Positions 1-6,989 of a stretch of 47,583 nucleotides of DNA are shown here, in pieces. The notes beneath the pieces were generated by a model. It did no database searches and was not told the origin of the DNA. It worked only from the letters and a program-made list of their open reading frames with translations. The position numbers and the translations under genes were made by a program. Numbering within the stretch: the stretch's first letter is position 1; each line of letters starts with the position of its first letter. This DNA is from Actinomycetota bacterium. Its GTDB lineage: Bacteria; Actinomycetota; Acidimicrobiia; Acidimicrobiales; CADCSY01. The stretch is from assembly GCA_004366205.1 (NCBI GenBank), contig SIRW01000058.1, positions 1 to 47,583 of the forward strand, written 5' to 3'.

Positions 1-17
1 CGACACCCCTCGGAGCG

Positions 18-61
18 GACTACGGATCAGAAGGTTGGGGGTTCGAATCCCTCCGAGCGCG
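18..61 (+). other. 3' half of a tRNA-Arg(ACG) gene, probable attachment-site scar
   Basis: The stretch reads as the 3' part of an arginine tRNA: anticodon loop CTACGGA, variable region, T-arm with loop TTCGAAT, and the acceptor 3' strand CGAGCGC with discriminator G. The 5' half does not fit. The bases before the anticodon loop (GCGGA) cannot pair with the 3' side of the anticodon stem (TCAGA), and the distance from the D-stem-like GAGC to the anticodon is three bases too short. A bare tRNA 3' end is what tyrosine-recombinase integration leaves at the far end of an integrated element. The intact tRNA would then lie to the left of the window. Confidence 0.6.
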
Positions 62-119
62 CAAGAAGTCCCTGGTCAGCGGGTTCGTGACCTGAGCATC
101 GCCTCGCTTCGGACCCCTC

Positions 120-140
120 TTGGCAATCCGTTGGCAATCC
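120..140. repeat. Direct repeat TTGGCAATCC x2
   Basis: Two perfect copies of TTGGCAATCC are separated by one G, about 60 bp after the tRNA 3' end. Short direct repeats next to a tRNA 3' end can be integrase arm-type or excisionase sites, but nothing here proves that role. Apart from this repeat I see no convincing gene between 62 and about 312; a 74-codon frame from the ATG at 171 has a good SD (GGGAGG) but no recognisable product. Confidence 0.45.
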
Positions 141-321
141 CGACGGGTCGCAACCTGAGAGGGAGGTCCCATGCGAACCGCCCTGGGGATTCGAAGTTCG
201 GCGCTTCGCCTCGGCGGCCTACCGGTCTCCGGCGCGCCTCAGGTCAGAGGTGCGAGCGGTCCTGCGGCAGCGACCTGCCGCAGCTGCCGCACCAGGAGCG
301 CGATCGCCTACCGTGGCTCCC

Positions 322-814
322 GTGGCCGACCGCAGGCGGCCGGGACCGGGACAGGAATCGGTGTGGGACTACCCGCGCCCGCCTCGCATCGGTGAGGCGG
401 GGGAGCGGATCCGCGTGGTCCACGGCGGGGTGGTCGTGGCCGACAGCCGGTCGGCGCTGCGGGTGCTGGAGACGTCGCATCCGCCCGCCTACTACCTGCC
501 ACCGGAGGACGTGGACCAGTCGCTGTTGGAGCGCACCTCGACCAGCACCGTCTGCGAGTGGAAGGGCACGGCCACCTACTGGACCGTGCAGGCCGGCGGC
601 CGGGTCTCGGTCGACGCCGCCTGGTCCTACGAGGACCCGGTGCCCGCATTCGAGGCGATCCGGTCACACCTGGCGTTCCACCCTGCGAAAGTGGACGAGT
701 GCTGGGTGGGTGGCGAGCGGGCGACACCGCAACCCGGGCGGCTTCTACGGCGGCTGGATCACGTCCCGGGTCGTCGGGCCCTTCAAGGGCGGGCCCGGCA
801 CAGCCGGCTGGTAG
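322..814 (+). pseudogene. DUF427 domain protein, frameshifted near the C-terminus
   Basis: The first frame encodes a typical DUF427 body: VWDYPRPPR, a VVADS-type strand, VLETSHPPAYYLPPEDV, CEWKG and AAWSYEDP. The reading frame breaks at 736-738, in CAACCCGGGCGG. After ATPQPG the family's conserved ending (GGFYGGWIT, VVGPFKGGPGT) continues in the next frame and stops at 814. One extra G in the CCCGGG run explains the shift. Function of the family is unknown. I chose GTG 322 (GTG 313 and 250 are alternatives) because homologous proteins begin shortly before the PGPGQESVWDY segment. It may be a true decayed gene or a single-base assembly error in a GC-rich run. Confidence 0.75.
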
Positions 815-878
815 GCGGGCGCCACGCCGATTGCTGATGGCAGGTCCACCAGGCCCCGGCCGTGAGTCGCCCGGGTCC

Positions 879-1802
879 TCAGCGGACTGCGAGCGCGTGG
901 AGCTCGTCGGCGAGGGCGCGCACCCGCTCGAGGTCGGGCACCCGCTCGAGCCACGCCCGGGGGATGGCGCCTTCGCCCAGCAGCGCCCCGGCGATCGCGC
1001 CGGCCATGGACGCCACCGTGTCGGTATCGGACCCAAGGCGCACGGCGAACGTGACCACGCTGGCGAAGGAGTCCGGCTGGCGGGCGAACGCGCAGATCGC
1101 GGCGGGGACGGACTCCTGCACGGCCAGTCCTGCCCCCAGCCGGTCGGCAACCTCCTGCGGTCCGGTCTGGTCGGCAGCGACCAGCTCGACGGCCGCCGCC
1201 ATCCTCTGCTCGAGGACGGGGTCGCCCGCGGCACGCCGCGCGGCCTCGACGACGGCGCCGGCCGCGGCCCGTGCCGGCCCGAGGTACCGCACGGCGGTGG
1301 CGATTGCGACAGCCTGAGTCCGAGCGCCGGCCACGGCACCGGGATGCGGGTGGGTGACCGCCGCGCTGCGCTCCGCCAGCGTCAGCACCCGGCCGAGATC
1401 CCCGGCGGCCACGAGGGCGACCGGCGCGACCCGCATGGCCGCACCGTTGCTGGGGCGGCCGGCGCCGCGGTGGGCCTCCCGCCACGGGGTGCCGGCGTGG
1501 ATCCGGGCCAGCAGCTCACCCGTGCGGGTGCTGTAGCCGGCTTGCGGCGCCTCCGCCCAGCGGGCGGCGAAGCCGGCCGCCAGGTCGTGCTCGTCGAGGT
1601 CACCGCAGCGGACCAGCGACTCGGCGAGCGCGACCGTCATCACCGAGTCGTCGGTCCACGCCAGCGGCGCCCGGTCCCGCGCGAGCGCCGCGAACGCCTC
1701 GGCGGGCAACGGCCCGGGCGCGCCCTCGAACGGGGCACCGAGGCAGTCCCCCACCACCGCGCCCATCAGCGCACCCCGGAACCGCGCCCGGTCGAGCCTC
1801 AC
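879..1802 (-). CDS. ADP-ribosylglycohydrolase family protein
   Basis: A 307-residue protein of the DraG/ARH family, which removes ADP-ribose from proteins or small ADP-ribosylated substrates using two divalent metals. Visible family motifs are GALMGAVVGDCLGAPFEG at the N-terminus, WTDDSVMT about 50 residues in (the TDD metal ligands), a central GAAMRVAPVAL stretch, and SDTDTVASMAGAIAGALLG near the C-terminus (second metal motif). Length is normal for the family. The start is GTG 1802, just before RLDRARFRGALMG; upstream codons in this frame look like noise. The target cannot be inferred; no ADP-ribosyltransferase lies nearby. It lies downstream of, and on the same strand as, the lipoprotein gene at 1867. 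Confidence 0.85.
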   Translation of the reverse strand: MRLDRARFRGALMGAVVGDCLGAPFEGAPGPLPAEAFAALARDRAPLAWTDDSVMTVALAESLVRCGDLDEHDLAAGFAARWAEAPQAGYSTRTGELLARIHAGTPWREAHRGAGRPSNGAAMRVAPVALVAAGDLGRVLTLAERSAAVTHPHPGAVAGARTQAVAIATAVRYLGPARAAAGAVVEAARRAAGDPVLEQRMAAAVELVAADQTGPQEVADRLGAGLAVQESVPAAICAFARQPDSFASVVTFAVRLGSDTDTVASMAGAIAGALLGEGAIPRAWLERVPDLERVRALADELHALAVR

Positions 1803-1866
1803 CCGCCCATCGTGGCCCGCCTGGGCCGTCCCGGGTAGGGTCGCCCGGAACGGCCCGGCGCTGGCC

Positions 1867-2307
1867 TCAGCGCTCGCAGACCTCGACCTTGAGCCGGCCG
1901 TCGTCGATCTCGGCTTCGAGCTCGATCTCCCGGTCGCCGCTGCGGAAGTAGACCTCGACATCGTCGGCGTCGTCCTCGGTGTCGCCGGTCGCGGTCCAGC
2001 CCTCTGCGGGGCGGGTCTCGACGAGCCAGAGCGCGTTGCCCTCGCGGGTGACGACGATCTCACCCGCGTCGCGCACCGGGTACACCCCGTCGACGGCCTC
2101 GGGCAGCACGTCGCAACCGGGCTGGCGCTGACCCGTGGGCGGGGCGGTGATGCCCCTCTGTGGCGGGGCCGTGGTCGCGGCCGGCTCGTCCCGGGCCGCC
2201 TCCGGCGGGGGCTGGGCGGCATCGTCAACGGCGTCGTCGTTGCCGCAGGCGCCCAGCACCAAGGCCACGGCGGCGACGCACACGGCGAGCACGCGGGAGA
2301 AGGTCAT
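1867..2307 (-). CDS. Predicted lipoprotein of unknown function
   Basis: A 146-residue protein with a lipoprotein signal: basic start MTFSR, a hydrophobic stretch, and lipobox LGAC with Cys21, so it is expected to be anchored to the outer face of the membrane. A low-complexity acidic, proline- and alanine-rich linker (about residues 22-62) follows. The C-terminal part (about 63-146) contains GCDVLPEAVDGVYPVRDAG and an acidic beta-rich segment ending in VEVCER, with two cysteines that could form a disulphide. I do not recognise the domain. It may share transcription with the ADP-ribosylglycohydrolase gene 64 bp downstream. Confidence 0.75.
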   Translation of the reverse strand: MTFSRVLAVCVAAVALVLGACGNDDAVDDAAQPPPEAARDEPAATTAPPQRGITAPPTGQRQPGCDVLPEAVDGVYPVRDAGEIVVTREGNALWLVETRPAEGWTATGDTEDDADDVEVYFRSGDREIELEAEIDDGRLKVEVCER

Positions 2308-2370
2308 GATCGGGGATCCTCCCTCTGTCGGCTCCTTGCGGGCGCAGCCCTACCCGTTCCCCCACTCTCC

Positions 2371-2376
2371 TAGCGT
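2371..2376 (+). promoter_or_regulatory. -10 element of a leaderless promoter
   Basis: TAGCGT lies 7 nt before ATG 2384, with no SD between, placing the transcription start at the start codon of the MFS gene. Confidence 0.5.
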
Positions 2377-2383
2377 GTCGACC

Positions 2384-3571
2384 ATGCAGGCCCGCCGCCC
2401 CGATCGCTGGCTGACCCCGGGAGTGGGCGGGATCGGGGCGGCCAGCTTCCTCGCCGACGCCGGCCACGAGGTGCCCACGGCGCTGCTGCCCAGCCTGCTC
2501 ACCTCCACGCTGGGCGCCCCGGCCTCGGCGCTGGGCATCATCGAGGGCGTGTCCGATGGGCTCGCCGGCGCGGCCCGCCTCGGCGGCGGGGCCCTCGCCG
2601 ACGACCCGGCCCGGCGGCGCTCGACCGCCGTCGGGGGCTACACCGCCACGGCCGTGCTGTCCGGGGCCATCGGCGTGGCGGCCGCCCCGTGGCAGGTGGG
2701 GGTGCTGCGGGCCGGGGCGTGGGCGGCGCGGGGCCTGCGGGTCCCGGCCCGCAACGCGCTGCTCGCCGACGTCTCCACCCCCACGACCTACGGCCGGGCC
2801 TACGGGTTCGAGCGGGCCATGGACAACCTGGGCGCGGTGGCCGGGCCCCTGCTCGCCCTGGGCCTCGTGGCCGCCGTCGGCGTGCGCACCGCCATCGTGC
2901 TGTCGATCGTGCCCGGGCTCCTGGCGGCCGCCGCCATCGTCTACGCCGTCCGCCACGCACCCCGCCTGGAGGCCCGGGAGCGCACCCCGCTGCGGCTGCG
3001 GGTCGGCCCCGTGCTGCGGGGCGGGCGCGCCCGGCTGTTCGCGGGGATCTCAGCGTTCGAGGTGGGCAACGTGGCCGTCACCCTGCTCATCCTGCGGGCC
3101 ACCGAGCTGCTCGAACCCGGCCGCACCCACGACCGGGCCGTGCAGCTCGCGCTCGTGCTCTACATCGCCTACAACGTCGCGGGCACCCTGGCGAGCGTGC
3201 CCGCCGGGCGGGTCGCCGACCGGCGCGGCAGCCGGGCGGTGCTCGTGGCTGGGGTCGTGCTGTTCGGCGTGGCCTACGCCGGGTTCGCCGCCGGCCCGGC
3301 CAGCGTGCTCGGCCTCCTGCCGTGGTTCCTGGCGGCCGGCGTGGCCATCGGCTGCGTCGAGACCGCCGAGCACGCCGCCGTGGCCCGGGCGGCGCCGGCG
3401 GAGCTGCGCGGCTCGGCGTTCGGGCTGCTCGCCGCCATCCAGGCGTTCGGCAACCTGGCCGCCAGCGCCACGGCCGGCGTGCTGTGGACCGTGTTCTCGC
3501 CCGGCGTCGCCTTTGCCCACCTCGTCGTGTGGATGGCGCTCGCCGCCGCCCTGCTCGCGCGGGCCCGCTGA
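2384..3571 (+). CDS. MFS transporter
   Basis: A 395-residue membrane protein with about twelve hydrophobic segments and major-facilitator features: an N-half containing FLADAGHEVPTALLPSLL, a loop with DDPARRRS after the second segment, and a second-half loop GRVADRRGSRAVL resembling the A-like MFS motif. The HEVPTALLPSLL opening resembles drug-efflux or hexuronate-type MFS proteins, but the substrate cannot be inferred. ATG 2384 is chosen because a TAGCGT -10 box sits 7 nt upstream and the residues before it do not look coding. It diverges from the lipoprotein gene and is followed by the mgtE leader. Confidence 0.85.
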   Translation: MQARRPDRWLTPGVGGIGAASFLADAGHEVPTALLPSLLTSTLGAPASALGIIEGVSDGLAGAARLGGGALADDPARRRSTAVGGYTATAVLSGAIGVAAAPWQVGVLRAGAWAARGLRVPARNALLADVSTPTTYGRAYGFERAMDNLGAVAGPLLALGLVAAVGVRTAIVLSIVPGLLAAAAIVYAVRHAPRLEARERTPLRLRVGPVLRGGRARLFAGISAFEVGNVAVTLLILRATELLEPGRTHDRAVQLALVLYIAYNVAGTLASVPAGRVADRRGSRAVLVAGVVLFGVAYAGFAAGPASVLGLLPWFLAAGVAIGCVETAEHAAVARAAPAELRGSAFGLLAAIQAFGNLAASATAGVLWTVFSPGVAFAHLVVWMALAAALLARAR

Positions 3572-3590
3572 GCGAGGGCCGCCTGGCGGG

Positions 3591-3619
3591 TTGCCATTCG
3601 AGCCGGCATCGCGCATACT
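3591..3619 (+). promoter_or_regulatory. Promoter of the first mgtE leader
   Basis: TTGCCA (3591-3596) and CATACT (3614-3619) are separated by exactly 17 nt. The same pair with the same spacing occurs upstream of the second mgtE gene (11323-11351, minus strand), which supports its being functional. Confidence 0.65.
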
Positions 3620-3637
3620 CTGCGACGGACAACGTGA

Positions 3638-3806
3638 CCTGGGACCCGTTAGGTGAGGCTCCTGGGGGATCGACAGGTTCGCTGCCCGGAAACGTCGAGA
3701 GACGCCAACGGGTCAACTGGCACGGCCGAATCAAGGCCCTGCCTAATGCGAGCGGGAGCTCCGGTTCCTAGTGCCCCCAGTGCTGAAGCTCAACGTGGGG
3801 GACCGA
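3638..3806 (+). ncRNA. M-box (ykoK) magnesium riboswitch
   Basis: The stretch carries the consensus blocks of the M-box aptamer in order: CGTTAGGTGAGGCTCC (from 3647), GCTGCCCGGAAACGTCGAGA (from 3681), GACGCCAACGGGTCAAC, AAGGC, GCCTAATGC and finally GAAGCTCAACG (3784-3794), which closes the outer P1 helix with the first block. M-box RNAs bind several Mg2+ ions and turn off Mg2+ transporter expression when the ion is plentiful. A magnesium-channel gene lies directly downstream, and a terminator-like hairpin follows the aptamer. Limits are approximate. Confidence 0.93.
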
Positions 3807-3848
3807 GCCCTGAGACCGGCAGCCAGCCTGCCGGGAGCAGCGGTGTGC

Positions 3849-3878
3849 GGCCTCCCGCGGGAGGCCGTTTGTGGTTTT
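3849..3878 (+). terminator. Terminator-like hairpin of the M-box expression platform
   Basis: GGCCTCCC (3849-3856) and GGGAGGCC (3859-3866) form a perfect 8-bp stem with a 2-nt gap (effectively a 4-nt loop), followed by the U-rich GTTTGTGGTTTT. Its place between the aptamer and mgtE fits conditional termination. Confidence 0.6.
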
Positions 3879-3926
3879 CCGGGCCGGTGTCCGGACCAGG
3901 CGCCGTTCTGAGAGGAGGTGAGAGCC

Positions 3927-4025
3927 CTGCACGCAGACCAACCCCCGCCTGCCCGGGGGTCTGAGCCCCAACGACATCGCAACGACGCTCTCCCTCGCCG
4001 AGCCGCGCCGGTACCGGTGCGCTGA
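3927..4025 (+). CDS. Possible proline-containing leader peptide of mgtE
   Basis: A strong SD, AGGAGG (3913-3918), lies 8 nt before CTG 3927, opening a 32-codon ORF that ends with TGA 4023-4025 and begins L-H-A-D-Q-P-P-P-A-R. GTG 3918 is in frame but overlaps the SD. The weak start codon makes this uncertain. In its favour, the second mgtE leader has an ATG-started short ORF in the corresponding place, also behind AGGAGG and also with a D, Q, P-P segment. In enterobacteria, proline- and acid-rich MgtL peptides sense low Mg2+ or proline by ribosome stalling or destabilisation; a similar role here is inference. Confidence 0.4.
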   Translation: MHADQPPPARGSEPQRHRNDALPRRAAPVPVR

Positions 4026-4038
4026 CGCGCGCGGTCGC

Positions 4039-4069
4039 GGGAGAGCCCGAACCCAAGGGAGGTTCTCCC
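4039..4069 (+). promoter_or_regulatory. Hairpin enclosing the mgtE ribosome-binding site
   Basis: GGGAGA (4039-4044) can pair with TCTCCC (4064-4069), enclosing the SD AAGGGAGG (4055-4062) just before ATG 4070. The second mgtE gene has an equivalent arrangement, suggesting translational control coupled to the upstream leader ORF. Confidence 0.5.
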
Positions 4070-5431
4070 ATGACCAAGTACCAGGCCACCATCAACCTGC
4101 AGGACATCAAGGCCGAGGTGGCGGCAACCAGCCCCGAGCAGCTCGCAGTCGAGCTGCCGCAGCGGCCGCCCTCCGAGCAAGCCATCTCGTTCCGGCTCCT
4201 GCCCAAGGACACCGCACTGTTCGTCTTCGAGCTGCTCACCGCCGAGCAGCAGCAGGCCCTGCTGGAGGCCATGAACGACAGCGAGGCCGTCTCGGTGCTC
4301 GAGCGCCTCGACGACGACGACCGGGCGCGGCTTCTCGACGAGCTCCCGGCGAAGGTCGCAAAGCGACTCCTGGCCCAGCTGTCGCCCGAGACCTGTGCCA
4401 GCGTCCAGGTGATGCTCGGCTACGAGCAGGGCACCGTCGGGCGCATCCTGTCCCCGGCCTACGTGGCCGTGCGCTGGTCGGCGACGGCCGGTGAGGCGCT
4501 CGAGGCCGTCCGGTCCTCGGCGTTGCGGCCGGAGCACCTGGGGACGGTGTTCGTCATCGAAGCTGACCGGCGCTACCGGGGCCTGGTTCGCCTGGCCGAT
4601 CTGGTTCGCACCGACCCGCAGCGGTCCGTGGCCGAGCTGGTAGAGGCGCGCGACGTGTTCGCTCGCGTCACCGATGACGCTGCTGCCGCCGCGCGGCTCC
4701 TGCAGCGCCGCGACCTCGACGCCTTGCCCGTCCTCGACAGCGAGGACCGCCTCGTCGGGGCGCTCACCGTCGATGACGCCATGGACGCGCTCGACGTCGA
4801 CACGACCGCCACCATGCTGGGCATGGCCGGTATCGCCGACCCCGGGCACAGCACCGAGATCCTGCGTAGCGAGCGGCTGATCTACGGCTCGATCCTGTAC
4901 CCGGTGCGGGTCCGGATCCTCTTCCTGATGGTCACCCTTGCTGGCGGGTTGCTCGTCGGCGGGTTGATCGAGCAGTTCGAGGACACCCTGGCGGCCGTGG
5001 TCGCGCTGGCCGTGTTCATCCCGCTGGTGATGGACATGGGCGGCAACGTCGGCACCCAGTCGACCACGATCTTCGCCCGGGGCCTCGCGCTCGGACACAT
5101 CGACCTGAGCCGGATCCGCAGCCACATCTGGCGGGAGATGAAGGTCGGGCTCACCATGGGCTCGATCCTCGGCCTCCTCGGCGGCACCGTGGCGTGGCTG
5201 TGGCAGGGCATTCCCAACGGCGTGCCCGAGCTCGGGCTTGCGGTCGGTCTCGCCCTGTTCACGTCGGTGAACCTGGCGTGCTTCCTCGGCTTCGCGCTGC
5301 CGTACACGCTGCTGCGGCTCGGGCTCGATCACGCACCGGGTGCCGACCCGTTCATCACGACGATCAAGGACTTCACCGGCCTGCTCGTGTACTTCGGTTT
5401 GGCTGCCTGGGTTCTCGGGATCGCGAGCTGA
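4070..5431 (+). CDS. mgtE: MgtE-type magnesium channel/transporter
   Basis: A 453-residue protein with the full MgtE layout: a superhelical N domain (about 20-125, including AISFRLLPKDTALFVFELL and a DELPAKVAKRLL repeat), two CBS domains (about 128-250, ending in LPVLDSEDRLVGALTVDDAMD), a connecting helix, and five membrane segments from about residue 280. The pore signature MGGNVGTQST lies near 322-331. MgtE proteins form homodimeric Mg2+ channels closed by Mg2+ binding to the N and CBS domains. ATG 4070 follows a strong SD. The M-box upstream makes Mg2+ control nearly certain, and mgtC follows after 30 bp. The paralogue at 9664-10989 has a different N-terminus. Confidence 0.95.
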   Translation: MTKYQATINLQDIKAEVAATSPEQLAVELPQRPPSEQAISFRLLPKDTALFVFELLTAEQQQALLEAMNDSEAVSVLERLDDDDRARLLDELPAKVAKRLLAQLSPETCASVQVMLGYEQGTVGRILSPAYVAVRWSATAGEALEAVRSSALRPEHLGTVFVIEADRRYRGLVRLADLVRTDPQRSVAELVEARDVFARVTDDAAAAARLLQRRDLDALPVLDSEDRLVGALTVDDAMDALDVDTTATMLGMAGIADPGHSTEILRSERLIYGSILYPVRVRILFLMVTLAGGLLVGGLIEQFEDTLAAVVALAVFIPLVMDMGGNVGTQSTTIFARGLALGHIDLSRIRSHIWREMKVGLTMGSILGLLGGTVAWLWQGIPNGVPELGLAVGLALFTSVNLACFLGFALPYTLLRLGLDHAPGADPFITTIKDFTGLLVYFGLAAWVLGIAS

Positions 5432-5461
5432 TCGGGGCCTACGCAAGGAAAGGAGGGGCAG

Positions 5462-6208
5462 GTGACGACTGAGCTCGAGTTCCTGATCCGGCTGGGTGCA
5501 GGCTTCGTCGCTGGCGCCCTCATCGGGCTGGAACGCCAGTGGCGGCAGCGCGGCGCCGGGTTGCGCACCAACGCCCTCGTCGCCACCGGCGCCACCCTGT
5601 TCGTCCTGCTGTCGGAGTCCTTCGCTGACGACGAGGTGAGCCCCACCCGGGTCGCTGCCCAGGTGGTGTCCGGGGTGGGCTTCCTCGGTGCTGGGGTCAT
5701 CTTGCGGGACGGGCTCAACGTGCGGGGCATCAACACCGCCGCAACCCTGTGGTGCGCGGCGGCAGTGGGCTGCCTCGCGGGGGCGGGCCTGTACTGGCTC
5801 GCGCTGGCGGGATCCGGCGCCGTCGTGGTCGCCAACGTGATCCTGCGGCCCGTAGCCCGCCGCCTCGACCGCCGGCCGCTGGATGAGGACGACGAGGTGA
5901 TGAGCACCTACCGGTTCCGCGCAGTGTGTCGGCACGCCAGCGAGGCCCACGTCCGGGCGCTCATGCTGCAGGCCCTGGGCGGGTTTCGGCTGCGGTCGCT
6001 GCACTCGGTCGACCTCGACGAGGACCGCGTCGCCGTCGACGCCGAGCTCGTGGTCGAGGGCCGCGACGACGCTCGCCTCGAGCAGGCCGTGAGCCGGATC
6101 AGCCTCGAACCTGCCGTCACCGCTGTGCGCTGGGAGGTTGCGGACCAGAACGGGTCGTCGGAGTGGGAGGGTATGCGCGTCGGACCCGAGCGGGAGTCCG
6201 AGCGGTGA
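5462..6208 (+). CDS. mgtC: MgtC/SapB family membrane protein
   Basis: A 248-residue protein. The N-terminal half has the MgtC domain, with LGAGFVAGALIGLERQWR, GLRTNALVATGATLFVLLS, GVGFLGAGVILRDGLNVRGINTAATLW and further membrane helices. The soluble C-terminal part (from about 145) has an ACT-like beta-alpha pattern (FRAVCRHASEAHVRALML onward). MgtC proteins help bacteria grow in low Mg2+, not as transporters but probably by modulating ATP synthase or other membrane partners. GTG 5462 follows AAAGGAGG at normal spacing. Position 30 bp after mgtE places it under the M-box, and its end overlaps the next gene (GTGA). Confidence 0.92.
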   Translation: MTTELEFLIRLGAGFVAGALIGLERQWRQRGAGLRTNALVATGATLFVLLSESFADDEVSPTRVAAQVVSGVGFLGAGVILRDGLNVRGINTAATLWCAAAVGCLAGAGLYWLALAGSGAVVVANVILRPVARRLDRRPLDEDDEVMSTYRFRAVCRHASEAHVRALMLQALGGFRLRSLHSVDLDEDRVAVDAELVVEGRDDARLEQAVSRISLEPAVTAVRWEVADQNGSSEWEGMRVGPERESER

Positions 6209-6831
6209 CCGAGAACCTGGTGGAGGTCACCGCCCGGCTTCTCGACCGGACGCAGGAGGCGATCGCGCTCGCTCGCCGGCCATCGGCTCCCACCCCCAGC
6301 GCGTCCCAGCGGTTGCGAACCGTCGCTCGCGCCGCGACCGAGGACCTGGAGCGGGCCCACGAGATCGCCATGGCCTCGGCGAGGTCGCAGGCCGACGTCG
6401 GCTCCCTGGCCCGGTTGCTCCGGGTCCTCGAGGCGTGCGCCGAGGTGATCAACACCTCGGCCCGGCTCGCCGCTGCGCTCGACGACCTCGCTGGCAGCCC
6501 CCTGATGGCCGAGCGCGTGCTGAGCGAGCATCGAGAGACGATGGCGAAGACGGACGAGGCATGGCGCGCCGCGCTCGCCGAGGTCCAAGCGCCCCACCGG
6601 CGGCGCCGCGCCCCCGCTGATCTCCTGGTCGACGCCGGCGCCGCACAACCCGACACGGTTCGCCCGGGCCCGACCGGCGCGGTCACGATGCGCATCGACG
6701 ACCACCTCGCGGCGCTCGCTGACGCCACCCTAGCCGTGGCCACCTTCCCCGAAGGCGCCGGGCGCGAGGTACTGACGACCGCCGTCCAACGGATGCGCGC
6801 GCCGCGCGCGGGTGCCGCGCCGGAACCCTGA
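6205..6831 (+). CDS. Helical hypothetical protein in the mgtE-mgtC operon
   Basis: A 208-residue protein starting at GTG 6205, which overlaps the mgtC stop (GTGA). Residues 1 to about 145 are alanine-, arginine- and glutamate-rich and predicted helical (LVEVTARLLDRTQEAIALAR; LERAHEIAMASARSQADVGSL; LRVLEACAEVINTSARLAAAL). The rest is more loosely composed. There is no signal peptide or membrane segment. I do not recognise a family; the overlap suggests translational coupling to mgtC and a link to Mg2+ homeostasis, which is inference from position only. Confidence 0.65.
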   Translation: MTENLVEVTARLLDRTQEAIALARRPSAPTPSASQRLRTVARAATEDLERAHEIAMASARSQADVGSLARLLRVLEACAEVINTSARLAAALDDLAGSPLMAERVLSEHRETMAKTDEAWRAALAEVQAPHRRRRAPADLLVDAGAAQPDTVRPGPTGAVTMRIDDHLAALADATLAVATFPEGAGREVLTTAVQRMRAPRAGAAPEP

Positions 6832-6882
6832 CGAGCGCGCGGCGCACCTGTCCGCCCGGCTACCGTCTCCTTTGGCCCCAGG

Positions 6883-6975
6883 ACCGCGCGGGGTGAGGCC
6901 GGAGCCCGTAGGCCCGCCGATCACCCCGCTGAACCCGGCGTTGGCGTCACCGTGACGGACGAGGATCAGTCGCAT
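6883..6975 (-). pseudogene. 5' stub of a histidine phosphatase (phosphoglycerate mutase-like) gene
   Basis: From ATG 6975 the minus strand reads MRLILVRHGDANAGFSGV, then GGPTGSGLTPRG: the catalytic RHG motif and the start of a histidine phosphatase, ending at the usual GLTP.G segment. After about 31 residues the similarity stops and the frame runs on as arginine-rich noise toward 6730, across the 3' end of the 6205-6831 gene. The remaining three quarters of the enzyme is absent from the window. It starts 15 bp after the antiporter-NYN gene, so the two probably formed an operon before truncation. The break point coincides with the end of the mgtE-mgtC operon. Confidence 0.65.
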
Positions 6976-6989
6976 GGTCGGCGTGAGCC

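Noticed and set aside
1-61. A complete tRNA starting left of the window
   Set aside because: The anticodon stem cannot pair and the D-stem to anticodon distance is three bases short, so the 5' part is not that of a tRNA.
171-395. A 74-codon ORF with a good SD at 171
   Set aside because: The product is low-complexity and arginine-rich with no family resemblance, and it overlaps the DUF427 frame; the SD-like GGGAGG alone is not enough.
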